Translations under genes and position numbers: made by a program
In this document: positions 16,202-24,602 of the stretch, one piece after another
Layout: each line of letters begins with the position of its first letter
Position numbering within the stretch: the stretch's first letter is position 1
The notes under the pieces: model-generated
What the model was told of the DNA's origin: nothing
What the model saw: the letters and a program-made list of their open reading frames with translations, nothing else
The model's database searches: none
Assembly: GCA_050998615.1 (NCBI GenBank)
Contig: JBPCQA010000017.1
Coordinates: 45,911 to 109,910, forward strand
From: JBPCQA01 sp050998615
GTDB lineage: Bacteria > Actinomycetota > Actinomycetes > Propionibacteriales > Nocardioidaceae
Length of the DNA: 64,000 nucleotides
Reading direction: 5' to 3'

Positions 16202-17082
16202 TGGCGATCTTTTTGACCGAGCAGAGCAAGGTCATCGTGCAGGGGATGACCGGCTCCGAGGGGTCCAAGCACACCCAACGGATGCTCACCTCCGGCACCA
16301 ACATCGTCGGCGGTGTGACTCCCGGAAAGGGCGGCCAGAGCGTCGACTTCGACGGCGCCGCGGTTCCGGTTTTTGGGTCTGTCTCGGAAGCCGTCGCGGT
16401 GACCGGTGCGGACGTCTCGGTGGTGTTCGTGCCACCGAAGTTCACCAAGTCGGCGGTCGTGGAGTCTGTCGACGCGGGCATTCCGCTGATCGTGGTGATC
16501 ACCGAGGGTGTGCCGGTCAAGGACACCGCGGAGTTTTTCGCCTATGCGCAGGCTAAGGGCACCTCACGGATCATCGGCCCCAACTGTCCGGGGCTGATCA
16601 GCCCGGGCAAGTCCAACGCCGGCATCATCCCTGCCAACATCACCAAGGGTGGCCGGGTGGGCCTGGTGTCGAAGTCGGGCACCTTGACCTATCAGATGAT
16701 GTACGAGTTGCGCGACTTCGGCTTCTCCTCAGCCGTCGGCATCGGTGGGGACCCCATCATCGGCACCACCCACATCGACGTGCTGCAGGCGTTCCAGGAC
16801 GACCCGGACACCGATGCGATCGTGATGATCGGGGAAATCGGCGGAGACGCCGAAGAGCGCGCCGCGGCGTACATCAAGGACACCGTCACCAAGCCGGTGA
16901 TCGGGTACGTCGCCGGCTTCACCGCTCCCGAGGGCAAGACCATGGGTCATGCCGGCGCCATCGTCTCCGGCTCGTCGGGCACCGCCGAGGCCAAGAAGGA
17001 GGCCCTCGAGGCCGCCGGTGTCAAGGTCGGCAAGACCCCGTCGGGAACGGCCCAGCTGATGCGAGACATCCTGCAGGGTTAA
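16201..17082 (+). CDS. sucD: Succinyl-CoA synthetase alpha subunit
   Basis: A 293-residue protein with the N-terminal CoA-binding Rossmann domain (VIVQGMTGSEGSKHT), ITEGVPVKD, IGPNCPGLISPGK, and the active-site histidine region GKTMGHAGAIVSGSSGTA, where the GHAG histidine is phosphorylated. It is the catalytic partner of SucC. ATG at 16201 shares one base with the sucC stop; a GTG at 16198 is a possible alternative. Length is normal for the family. Confidence 0.96.
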   Translation: MAIFLTEQSKVIVQGMTGSEGSKHTQRMLTSGTNIVGGVTPGKGGQSVDFDGAAVPVFGSVSEAVAVTGADVSVVFVPPKFTKSAVVESVDAGIPLIVVITEGVPVKDTAEFFAYAQAKGTSRIIGPNCPGLISPGKSNAGIIPANITKGGRVGLVSKSGTLTYQMMYELRDFGFSSAVGIGGDPIIGTTHIDVLQAFQDDPDTDAIVMIGEIGGDAEERAAAYIKDTVTKPVIGYVAGFTAPEGKTMGHAGAIVSGSSGTAEAKKEALEAAGVKVGKTPSGTAQLMRDILQG

Positions 17083-17241
17083 TGAGCACCGACGGCTCTT
17101 CAAGCGGTGATGCCGTCCAGCCAAGGTGAAGTGGCACGGCGCGTTCTTGCCGTCCCATTCCAACCTGGCACCTGACATGGACGCTCCCGAAATGAGGCTT
17201 GGCTCCTTACCGCATAGCCTGCCATCCGTTACCGTCGTCTG

Positions 17242-17823
17242 GTGCGCCGTCCCAGCGATTCCAGCGAATTCACCGACCAGGTGCTGGAGCTGCTCCGAAG
17301 GTCCGGTCCCGCCGGTGTCATCCGCTTCTGCCAGGAACTGCTCGACGGTGAACAGCTGCCCGAAGGCGTGAGCCGGGCGGACCTACTGACCGAGATCGGC
17401 CAATACTCCGAGATTGCCGGCTACGCCGACGCGGCGGTCGTCGCGTATCAGGACGCGATCGCGGAGGGCAGGCCGTGGTTCTCCGATCCCCGCCAATACC
17501 TCGCCAGTTGGCACTTCGAGCACGGTGATCTGAGCGAGGGGCAGCGGTTCCTCGACGAAATCTGGTCCGAACGACCGCGTAGCCCGAGAGTCTGTCACTA
17601 CGTCGGTGAGTTGCATGAACACCGCGGCGATCTCGCCGCCGCCATCAGATGGCTGACGGCCGGGGCATTGACGGCCATGCGCGACGACGACGCGGCGCCG
17701 GTCGAGGCAGCGTTGCTGTTGATCGCGCGCCGCCGGGTGCGTTTGGCCCAGGGGTTCACCGATGACGACTACGACGAGATGGCCGTCGAGCTCGGCGAGT
17801 TGTTCCAGCGGCGGACTGGCTGA
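17242..17823 (+). CDS. Conserved hypothetical TPR-like protein
   Basis: A 193-residue soluble protein that looks like degenerate tetratricopeptide repeats. Helix pairs such as YSEIAGYADAAVVAYQDAIA, QYLASWHFEHGDLSEGQRFL and YVGELHEHRGDLAAAIRWL recur at about 35-residue intervals, covering roughly residues 50-150. There is no signal peptide or membrane segment. Start is GTG at 17242. Downstream lies a REP-like repeat, upstream sucD. It may act as a protein-interaction scaffold; no specific role can be assigned. Confidence 0.65.
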   Translation: MRRPSDSSEFTDQVLELLRRSGPAGVIRFCQELLDGEQLPEGVSRADLLTEIGQYSEIAGYADAAVVAYQDAIAEGRPWFSDPRQYLASWHFEHGDLSEGQRFLDEIWSERPRSPRVCHYVGELHEHRGDLAAAIRWLTAGALTAMRDDDAAPVEAALLLIARRRVRLAQGFTDDDYDEMAVELGELFQRRTG

Positions 17824-17858
17824 CCCATCACGTGGAAGCGCCGTCATTACCGATCGCC

Positions 17859-17940
17859 TGGTGGTCGCGAAGCGAGCGACTCGAAACCACCGCCGGGGCT
17901 TGGTGTTTCGAGACGACCGCACGCCTCCTCAATCACTGTG
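17859..17940. repeat. REP-like intergenic repeat, two inverted half-copies
   Basis: The gap before the perM-like gene carries TGGTGGTCGCGAAGCGAGC followed by GACTCGAAACCACC, then TGGTGTTTCGAGACGACCGC and GCCTCCTCAATCACTGTG. These are two diverged copies in opposite orientation of the dispersed repeat, giving a potential long hairpin. Confidence 0.6.
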
Positions 17941-18010
17941 CATGCGGCTCGTCGCAATGGCGGCGTGTCCGGCGTGGTTTGACGGGGTTGCTCGGCGACT
18001 ATAGGGGGCA

Positions 18011-19321
18011 ATGACTGACCTCTTGACCCGGCCCATCTTGCGGGTGTCTCAGACGACCTCGGGACCCACCAGGCCGATCGTGTTGTCAGCCCTGATTGCG
18101 GCCGCTTGGGCGGCCGTGACCGGGCTGATCGTGACCATGGTGGTGTGCGTGGTGGTCTGGTTCGCTGGCAACACCGGCTCATTCGGTGACGCGATCAGGG
18201 CCGGTGGCCTGGCGTGGCTCGTGGGCAACGGGTCCGGGCTCGAGATGGCCGGGCTCAGTATCGGCGCGGTGCCGTTGGGTCTGCTGCTCACTCTCGGCTG
18301 GCTGCTCTATCGCAGTGGTCGCTGGGCTGGTTGCACGTCGCCGGTTTCGTCGCTTCGGGCGGTGGCTGTAGGGACCGCCGTGCTCTGCGTTGGCTACGCC
18401 GCGATTGCGTTGGTGGTGGCGTCGGTCGCGCGGCTGGGTGATGTTCATGCTCCGTTCGTTCGCTCGGTTGCGGTAACCGCCGCGCTGGCCCTGGCGTTCG
18501 GCGGATTCGGCATCCTGCGTGGCTCCGGGCAGAGCGTTGCACTGCTGGTGAAACTGCCCGAGGAGGCTCAGGCCGCCGTTACCGGAGCGGTGGCGGGCAT
18601 CGGTGTGATGGTCGCCGCCGGCGCGCTATTGGTCGCCGCTTCGGTCGGTGTGCATTTCTCGACGGCGGTGCGCATCGCCGAGGGCATGCACAGCGGTCTG
18701 GTGGGGGGTGCCGTGCTGGCGTTGGTCGGCGCCGCGATGGTGCCCAACGCGGTGCTGTGCGCCGGCGCGTTCCTCGCGGGTCCGGGTTTCGCGGTCGGGG
18801 CGTCCACTGCCGTGGCACCCGGCTCCGTCCATCTCGGGCCGCTGCCGACATTCCCGTTGCTGGCGGCGCTTCCCCGGTCGGGAGCGGCCCCATGGTGGGA
18901 GACGGCGCTCATCGTCGTGCCCGTCGTTGCCGGCGCAATTGCCGGGCTGATCGCGGTCCGCCGGTATCCCGTCTATGGGCTCGACCAGGCGGCGCTTCGA
19001 GGGGCTCTGGCGGGCTTGCTCGGCGGGCTCGGCTTCGGGGCGATCACGGTGTTGGCCACCGGGTCAGTTGGCCCGGGCCGGATGCAGCACGTGGGTCCCG
19101 ACGTGTGGCCGACGATGCTCGTGTGTGCTGTCGCGTTCCTGCTCGGCGGGGCGACGGCGGCGATCGGTGCGCGTTGGCTCGGGCGGGTTTGGCCGCGTCG
19201 CGCCGAGCATCCCAATGATCAGCACAGGCTGCTCGCCTCGAGGCAGGCGGTCGCCGGTGACGACGAGGACACCGCGCCGATCCCGACGATCACCGACCTC
19301 AGGAGTCCCGCTGGCCAATAG
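18011..19321 (+). CDS. DUF6350 (PerM-type) polytopic membrane protein
   Basis: A 436-residue, very hydrophobic protein with roughly nine to ten predicted membrane helices, starting at VLSALIAAAWAAVTGLIV and continuing to LVCAVAFLLGGATAAIGA. The C-terminal tail is soluble. It sits directly upstream of purN and purH. In mycobacteria that position is occupied by perM, a membrane protein needed for cell-division integrity and persistence, so I assign it by family look and synteny. There is no catalytic motif. It may share a transcript with purNH, although a repeat and about 140 nt separate them. Confidence 0.75.
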   Translation: MTDLLTRPILRVSQTTSGPTRPIVLSALIAAAWAAVTGLIVTMVVCVVVWFAGNTGSFGDAIRAGGLAWLVGNGSGLEMAGLSIGAVPLGLLLTLGWLLYRSGRWAGCTSPVSSLRAVAVGTAVLCVGYAAIALVVASVARLGDVHAPFVRSVAVTAALALAFGGFGILRGSGQSVALLVKLPEEAQAAVTGAVAGIGVMVAAGALLVAASVGVHFSTAVRIAEGMHSGLVGGAVLALVGAAMVPNAVLCAGAFLAGPGFAVGASTAVAPGSVHLGPLPTFPLLAALPRSGAAPWWETALIVVPVVAGAIAGLIAVRRYPVYGLDQAALRGALAGLLGGLGFGAITVLATGSVGPGRMQHVGPDVWPTMLVCAVAFLLGGATAAIGARWLGRVWPRRAEHPNDQHRLLASRQAVAGDDEDTAPIPTITDLRSPAGQ

Positions 19322-19335
19322 ACGCCTGGTGATCA

Positions 19336-19378
19336 CCGTTTCGAGACGCTCGCTCACGCTCGCTCCTCAACCACCGGG
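19336..19378. repeat. REP-like intergenic repeat copy
   Basis: CCGTTTCGAGACGCTCGCTC followed by ACGCTCGCTCCTCAACCACC lies right after the perM-like stop and before purN. It is in the opposite orientation to the copy at 7186-7228 and is one of the cleanest members of the family. Confidence 0.7.
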
Positions 19379-19464
19379 GGGTGCGGTGGGGAGCATCAGA
19401 TATCGTGAGCCGGCGCGACCGCCCGCCCGCCACCCACGTCTGCCCTGTGAGGAGCTTTCGGCCC

Positions 19465-20070
19465 GTGCCTGCTCGTCTCGCCGTGTTGGTTTCCGGAGCC
19501 GGAACCAATCTGCAGGCATTGCTCGACGCGTGCGCTGATCCGGCGTACGGCGCTTCAGTGGTTGCGGTCGGCGCGGATCGTGCGGGCACGCTCGGCGTCA
19601 GACGCGCCGTCGACGCCGGCCTGCCGACGTTCGAGCTGTCGGTGGGGGCGTTTCCCGATCGCGCTGCGTGGGACCAGGCGCTGACTGCGCGAGTCGCGGA
19701 GTTCGAGCCGGACCTGGTGATCTCCGCGGGCTTCTTGAAGCTTGTCGGGTCTGCGTTCCTGGCTCGCTTCGGTGGCCGTTTCGTGAACACGCACAACGCG
19801 TTGCTGCCGTCGTTCCCCGGCATCCACGGGCCGCGAGACGCGCTTGCCTACGGTGTCAAGATCACCGGCGCCACGCTGTTCGTCGTCGACGAAGGCGTCG
19901 ACACCGGGGTGATCGTGGCCCAGGTCGCCGTACCCGTTCAACATGACGACGACGAGGAATCGCTCACTGAGCGGATCAAGCAAGCCGAGCGGGCCATGCT
20001 GGTCGAGCAGGTCGGCCGGTTGGCGCGCGACGGGTTCACCATCGACGGCAGGAAGGTCACGATCCCGTGA
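19465..20070 (+). CDS. purN: Phosphoribosylglycinamide formyltransferase
   Basis: A 201-residue GART enzyme that transfers formyl from 10-formyl-THF to GAR in purine synthesis. Motifs are VLVSGAGTNLQALLDA (phosphate loop), the catalytic NTHNALLPSFPG, and VDEGVDTG with the catalytic aspartate. I chose the GTG at 19465, preceded by GAGGAG at a suitable distance; the open frame extends to 19381 without family similarity. The stop overlaps the purH GTG start (GTGA). Confidence 0.95.
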   Translation: MPARLAVLVSGAGTNLQALLDACADPAYGASVVAVGADRAGTLGVRRAVDAGLPTFELSVGAFPDRAAWDQALTARVAEFEPDLVISAGFLKLVGSAFLARFGGRFVNTHNALLPSFPGIHGPRDALAYGVKITGATLFVVDEGVDTGVIVAQVAVPVQHDDDEESLTERIKQAERAMLVEQVGRLARDGFTIDGRKVTIP

Positions 20071-21629
20071 GCGACAAGAGACCCATCACCCGAGCGCTGA
20101 TCTCGGTGTACGACAAGGATCGGCTCGACGTGGTCGTCACCGCGTTGGTAGCTGCCGGTGTCGAGATCGTGTCCACCGGCTCGACCGCCGCCCGGATCGC
20201 GTCGGCCGGAGCGCCGGTGACGACGGTCGAGCAGCTGACCGGCTTCCCCGAATGTCTCGACGGGCGGGTCAAGACGCTGCATCCGCGCGTGCATGCCGGC
20301 ATCTTGGCCGACCAGCGGATCGCATCACACCGTGAGCAACTCGCGGAGCTGGGCTTGGCCGCGTTCGACCTCGTGGTGTCGAACCTCTACCCGTTCACCG
20401 AAACCGTGGTGTCGGGGGCGACACCCGACGAGTGCGTCGAGCAGATTGACATCGGTGGCCCCGCGATGGTGCGCGCCGCGGCGAAGAATCACCCGAGCGT
20501 GGCGGTGGTGACGTCGCCGTCCCAGTACGACGAGCTGCTGGTCGCCCTCAAAGACGGCGGCTTTACGTTGGCGCAGCGCCAACGGTTGGCGGCGGAGGCG
20601 TTCGTGCACACCGCGACGTACGACGTGCACGTCGCCTCGTGGATGGGCAACGTGCTCGCCGACACCAGTGCCGGAAGCGGCTTTCCGGCCTGGGTCGGTT
20701 CGACGTGGGAGCGGCGCGATGTGCTGCGCTACGGCGAGAATCCCCACCAGCGGGCCGCGTTGTACGTCAACGCGTTCGTGCCCGAGCCGGGTCTCGCCCA
20801 GGCCGAGCAGTTGCACGGCAAGCAGATGTCCTACAACAACTATGTCGACGGCGACGCTGCCAGACGCGCGGCGTACGACTTCGTCGAGCCGACGGTGGCA
20901 ATCATCAAGCATGCCAACCCCTGCGGGATCGCGTCTGGTGCTGACATCGCGCAGGCCCACCGGTTCGCGCAGGCGTGCGACCCCGTGTCGGCGTTCGGTG
21001 GTGTCATCGCGACGAATCGCGCGGTGTCGAGGCGGCTGGCCGAGCAGATTGCGGAGATCTTCACCGAGGTGGTGATCGCGCCGGGCTACGAGGACGGTGC
21101 GCTGAGCTTGTTGAGCGCGAAGCAGAACGTCAGGTTGCTTCGGTGCGCGCCGGCCGTTCGAGGTGGCATCGAGACTCGGTCCGTCTCGGGTGGCCTGCTG
21201 ATGCAGTCACGTGATGCCGTCGACGCCGAGGGCGACGACGCCTCCACGTGGAAACTCGTGTCAGGCGAGGCGCTAGATCCAGCTGGGATGGGCGATCTCG
21301 AGTTCGCCTGGCGGGCCTGCCGGACTGTCAAGTCCAACGCCATCATGCTCGCGTCGCGCCGGGCGGCGGTGGGAATCGGCATGGGCCAGGTCAACCGGGT
21401 CGATTCGGCCCGGTTGGCGGTCGCGCGGGCCGGGGCACGTGCCGCGGGGTCGATGGCGGCCTCGGATGCGTTCTTCCCGTTCCCCGACGGGCTGCAGGTG
21501 TTGATCGACGCCGGCGTGCGGGCCGTCGTACAACCGGGCGGATCGGTGCGAGACGCCGAGGTCATCGAGGCCGCCCAATCGGCCGGCGTCACGATGTACC
21601 TCACCGGAACCCGCCACTTCTACCACTGA
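20067..21629 (+). CDS. purH: Bifunctional AICAR transformylase / IMP cyclohydrolase
   Basis: A 520-residue bifunctional enzyme for the last two steps of IMP synthesis. The N-terminal MGS-like cyclohydrolase domain (ALISVYDKDRLDVVVTALVA, GFPECLDGRVKTLHP) is followed by the AICARFT domain with IIKHANPCGIA, whose Lys-His pair is catalytic, and FFPFPDGLQVLIDAGV near the C-terminus. It uses 10-formyl-THF, which FolD, encoded just downstream, supplies. Start GTG overlaps the purN stop. Confidence 0.97.
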   Translation: MSDKRPITRALISVYDKDRLDVVVTALVAAGVEIVSTGSTAARIASAGAPVTTVEQLTGFPECLDGRVKTLHPRVHAGILADQRIASHREQLAELGLAAFDLVVSNLYPFTETVVSGATPDECVEQIDIGGPAMVRAAAKNHPSVAVVTSPSQYDELLVALKDGGFTLAQRQRLAAEAFVHTATYDVHVASWMGNVLADTSAGSGFPAWVGSTWERRDVLRYGENPHQRAALYVNAFVPEPGLAQAEQLHGKQMSYNNYVDGDAARRAAYDFVEPTVAIIKHANPCGIASGADIAQAHRFAQACDPVSAFGGVIATNRAVSRRLAEQIAEIFTEVVIAPGYEDGALSLLSAKQNVRLLRCAPAVRGGIETRSVSGGLLMQSRDAVDAEGDDASTWKLVSGEALDPAGMGDLEFAWRACRTVKSNAIMLASRRAAVGIGMGQVNRVDSARLAVARAGARAAGSMAASDAFFPFPDGLQVLIDAGVRAVVQPGGSVRDAEVIEAAQSAGVTMYLTGTRHFYH

Positions 21630-21772
21630 CCGCACTTCGCTCCCTCCCTGCCGCAAATTGCTCCGGTCCAAGGGCACGTCGAGCGATCGGTTTCCCGCAA
21701 TTCGAGGGGACGTGTTGGCAGGGCCGGCAAGGCGCCGGTTGAGGAGATGCGCTTCATGGGACAATCAAGCCC

Positions 21773-22630
21773 GTGACCGCACAGATTCTCGACGGTAAGG
21801 CGACCGCGCAGGCCATCAGGGTCGACCTGAAGGAACGAGTCGAAAGGCTAGCCGAGTCTGGCGTGACGCCGGGCCTTGGCACGGTTCTGGTCGGCGATGA
21901 TCCCGGCAGCACGGCGTACGTCGCCGGCAAGCATCGCGACTGTGCGCAGGTCGGTATCGCGTCGATCAAGTCACACCACCCGGCCACCATCGACCAGGCG
22001 TTCCTTGAGGCGCGAATCACCGAGCTCAACGATGACCCGGCGTGCACGGGCTTTATCGTCCAGCTGCCACTTCCCAGGCATCTTGACACCAGGCGCGCCC
22101 TTGAGCTAGTCGATCCCGACAAGGATGTCGACGGCTTGCACCCCACGAATCTCGGTCGCTTGGTGCTGATGTACGACGCCCCGCTGCCGTGCACACCGCG
22201 CGGTATCGTCGAGCTGCTGCGCCGCTACGACGTGCCAATCGCTGGTGCTGAGGTCTGTGTGATCGGCCGTGGTGTCACCGTCGGCAGACCGCTCGGCCTC
22301 GTGCTGACGCGCCGCAGCGAGAACGCCTCGGTCACGTTGTGCCATACCGCAACCATCGATCTGGCCGGTCACGTCCGTAGGGCCGACATCGTGGTGGCCG
22401 CGGCTGGTGTGGCCGGTCTCATCACCGCAGACATGATTAAGCCCGGCGCGGTTGTCTTGGACGTAGGAACGTCACGCACCGACGCCGGGCTGGTCGGTGA
22501 CGTGGCCAAGGACGCATACGACGTGGCCGGCTTCATCGCGCCGATGCCTGGCGGCGTGGGCCCAATGACCCGCGCGATGCTGCTCACCAACGTGGTCGAG
22601 GCGGCAGAACGCAATGCTGGGGTGGCGTGA
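21773..22630 (+). CDS. folD: Methylene-THF dehydrogenase / methenyl-THF cyclohydrolase
   Basis: A 285-residue FolD protein. Seen are YVAGKHRDC with the catalytic lysine, FIVQLPLPRHLD, KDVDGLHPTNLGRL, and the NADP-binding VIGRGVTVGRPLGLVLTRR. It interconverts 5,10-methylene-THF and 10-formyl-THF. Here it serves purine synthesis, and it could equally carry methylene-THF from the betaine/dimethylglycine route next door towards formyl-THF and PurU. The TGA overlaps the next gene's GTG (GTGA). Confidence 0.96.
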   Translation: MTAQILDGKATAQAIRVDLKERVERLAESGVTPGLGTVLVGDDPGSTAYVAGKHRDCAQVGIASIKSHHPATIDQAFLEARITELNDDPACTGFIVQLPLPRHLDTRRALELVDPDKDVDGLHPTNLGRLVLMYDAPLPCTPRGIVELLRRYDVPIAGAEVCVIGRGVTVGRPLGLVLTRRSENASVTLCHTATIDLAGHVRRADIVVAAAGVAGLITADMIKPGAVVLDVGTSRTDAGLVGDVAKDAYDVAGFIAPMPGGVGPMTRAMLLTNVVEAAERNAGVA

Positions 22631-22911
22631 ACAACTGGCTGAAAAAGCCGTCCACGACCGGTGGAATCGTCTACCTGATCGTCTTGGCGCTGGTGTTCAT
22701 CGGTCTCGTCCTCATCGTGGCCGGCGCCTGGCGGACCGGAGTGACGCTGATGGGGGTGAGCTTCGGCATTGCCTTCGTGATGCGGTCGGTGTTGCCTGAC
22801 GACCGCGCCGGGATGCTGCGGGTTCGCCGCCGATACATCGACATCACCACGCTCGTGCTGTGTAGCGCGGCGTTCCTGGTGCTGGCGGTCATCGTGCCGA
22901 GCCGCAAGTGA
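22627..22911 (+). CDS. DUF3017 small membrane protein
   Basis: A 94-residue protein with three hydrophobic helices (IVYLIVLALVFIGLVLIVAG, the segment around GVTLMGVSFGIAFVMRSVL, and TLVLCSAAFLVLAVIVPS) and the loop LPDDRAGMLRVRRRYID, characteristic of DUF3017 proteins. These follow folD in many actinomycetes, which matches the 4-nt overlap here. Function unknown. In the usual gene order it is followed closely by mdh; here a block of about 21.7 kb separates the two. Confidence 0.85.
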   Translation: MNNWLKKPSTTGGIVYLIVLALVFIGLVLIVAGAWRTGVTLMGVSFGIAFVMRSVLPDDRAGMLRVRRRYIDITTLVLCSAAFLVLAVIVPSRK

Positions 22912-22986
22912 TCGGCGGACCACTGCAGTTGCGCGATAGGGTGTCGGCAATGAAAGATAATCGCGTAGTAAGAGACGGGTTGTCCA

Positions 22987-23850
22987 ATGCGCAACAAGTC
23001 GGGGGTTAGTGCGCCGGTCCGAGCGGCCCTGGAAGCGTCCAGATATGAAGTGCTCCCGACGGCGAAGATCGAGGCGGCAGTCGTCGATGCGGTGCCACGC
23101 GACATCACCGTGACAGTCACGGCAAGCCCGGCAAAGGGCATTGACGCAACGCTTGACATGACAGAGCGACTGGTCGGGCACGGCTACAAGGTGGTACCGC
23201 ATCTGGCCGCCCGGATGATTTCCGGGTGCGGCGAACTCAGCGAGATCGTTAACCGGTTGACCCAGCTCGGCGTCACCAATGTGTTTTGTCCCGCCGGCGA
23301 CGCTGATCCGCCAGCAGGGGAGTATGTCGGTGCGCTCGAGATGCTCGAGCAGTTGAGCGCCATGGGCCGCCCCTTTGCGGAGGTCGGCATCACCGGCTAT
23401 CCCGAGAGCCATCCCACAATCGAGGACGACGTCACGATCCAGTCGATGTGGGACAAGCGAGCCCATGCGACGTACGTCGTCAGCAACCTGTGCTTCGACC
23501 CCAAGGCGATCGATGGCTGGCTGCGCCGCATGCGCAGACGAGGCGTCGAATTGCCGGTGCTCATCGGGCTGCCTGGCCCCGTCGAACGCGCCAAGCTGCT
23601 CGCCATGGCCACCAAGATCGGAGTCGGCCAGTCGGTTCGTTTCGTGAAGTCGCACGCGACAAGGTTGGCCCGCATCGCCGCACCAGGCGGATTCGACCCG
23701 GAGAAATTCCTGGAAAGGTCGGCTAGTTTCCTCTCCGACCCCACTGCCCACGTCGCCGGGCTGCATCTCTACACCTTCAACCAGGTGGCCAAGACCGAAG
23801 CCTGGCGTCAACAGCTGCTCCGATCCGCCGAAGCCGAGGAGCCGCATTGA
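22987..23850 (+). CDS. Methylenetetrahydrofolate reductase-family protein (MetF-like)
   Basis: A 287-residue TIM-barrel protein of the MTHFR family. It has an N-terminal segment with PRDITVTVTASPAKGIDATL, then VPHLAARMI, NVFCPAGDADPPAGEY (flavin/folate region), GITGYPESHP and HLYTFNQVAKTEAW near the end, matching the usual LHFYTxN tail. It is distant from biosynthetic MetF. It lies at the border of the betaine-demethylation genes, where methyl-THF is predicted to be made. I therefore infer it may run oxidatively, methyl-THF to methylene-THF. A biosynthetic role for methionine cannot be excluded. Confidence 0.8.
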   Translation: MRNKSGVSAPVRAALEASRYEVLPTAKIEAAVVDAVPRDITVTVTASPAKGIDATLDMTERLVGHGYKVVPHLAARMISGCGELSEIVNRLTQLGVTNVFCPAGDADPPAGEYVGALEMLEQLSAMGRPFAEVGITGYPESHPTIEDDVTIQSMWDKRAHATYVVSNLCFDPKAIDGWLRRMRRRGVELPVLIGLPGPVERAKLLAMATKIGVGQSVRFVKSHATRLARIAAPGGFDPEKFLERSASFLSDPTAHVAGLHLYTFNQVAKTEAWRQQLLRSAEAEEPH

Positions 23851-23959
23851 CCGTGGTTAAGGAGGCCGCTTCGCGGCCGTCTCGGAACCACGCCTGGTCG
23901 TGGCGGTCCGCCTCAGGACAAACCTGACGCTCGGCAGGACAAACCTGACGGCTCGGCAG
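23851..23959. repeat. REP-like palindrome plus tandem CCTGACGGCTCGG repeats
   Basis: Two elements lie between convergent genes. First, 23851-23892 is a copy of the dispersed repeat (GTGGTTAAGGAGGCCGCTTC then GCGGCCGTCTCGGAACCAC) with a GGCCGC/GCGGCC hairpin. Second, two tandem copies of a sequence containing CAGGACAAACCTGACG and CTCGGCAG start at 23914 and 23935, a period of about 21 bp. The same CCTGACGGCTCGG core recurs beyond the other end of the demethylation genes at 30583-30687. It may act as a bidirectional terminator or a mobile repeat. Confidence 0.65.
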
Positions 23960-23960
23960 A

Positions 23961-24593
23961 TCAGGCGCTGGTGGTGAGGAGGGACTCGAGCTCGCGTTCG
24001 AGGCCGGCGTCTCCCACCTCGACGGTGGTCAGCGGGAGTGCGATAGCGGCAGCGGCGTCCGCGGCCAGCGCGGCAAGCTCGGCGGTTGGCTCCTGGGCCA
24101 GCCAGACGACTCGGGTGTAGTGCTCGAAGTAGGTGTCGCGCAGCTCCGGATAACGGTCGAGCCCCAGCTCCGCCATGACCGTGCGAGCAAACGACTTCAC
24201 CAAGAAATCGGTCAGGACATACGTGCCCGGTTGCTCGGCGAAGAAAGACTCCAACCGGGACGCCCCAGCATAGATGTCGTAACAGTGCAGTCCCGCTAGC
24301 CGGGTCACACCCAGCCGGTCACACACCTCATCGACCGCGCCGTAGCTGCCACAGTCGGCGTACCCGATCGCCAGTCGTCGATAGCGGCCTCCAAGCTCGT
24401 GGGCCAGCGACTCGACCTCACCTGCGATCAGGTCGGGTCGATTGTGCAGCAGCGGCGGGAGCGGAAACACGTCCACACTCCAGCCGCGTCGCTCGATGAC
24501 CCGGCCGCAAGGCTGCGCGATCGCGCCACAGGCGATCAACGCCACATCCGCATGCGTGGCCGAGGCGAGCTTGCCGGCCGGAACGTTACCCAT
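23961..24593 (-). CDS. DUF1638 protein of the corrinoid methyltransferase cluster
   Basis: A 210-residue protein of the DUF1638 family. Conserved-looking cysteine/histidine sites are IACGAIAQPC near the N-terminus, LLHNRPDLI, YADCGSYGAVDEVC and LAGLHCYDIYAG. This pattern could hold a metal or a corrinoid. DUF1638 genes are repeatedly found beside methylamine/betaine corrinoid methyltransferases, but no activity is established as far as I know. It is the last gene of the minus-strand set RACo-type / pterin methyltransferase / corrinoid protein, 9 nt after the RACo-type gene. A role in corrinoid delivery, methyl transfer or redox maintenance is inference. Confidence 0.75.
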   Translation of the reverse strand: MGNVPAGKLASATHADVALIACGAIAQPCGRVIERRGWSVDVFPLPPLLHNRPDLIAGEVESLAHELGGRYRRLAIGYADCGSYGAVDEVCDRLGVTRLAGLHCYDIYAGASRLESFFAEQPGTYVLTDFLVKSFARTVMAELGLDRYPELRDTYFEHYTRVVWLAQEPTAELAALAADAAAAIALPLTTVEVGDAGLERELESLLTTSA

Positions 24594-24602
24594 GGCGCCT
24601 CG

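Noticed and set aside
22369..23847. 492-residue minus-strand frame over folD, DUF3017 and the MetF-like gene
   Set aside because: Spans three well-supported plus-strand genes; pure composition effect.
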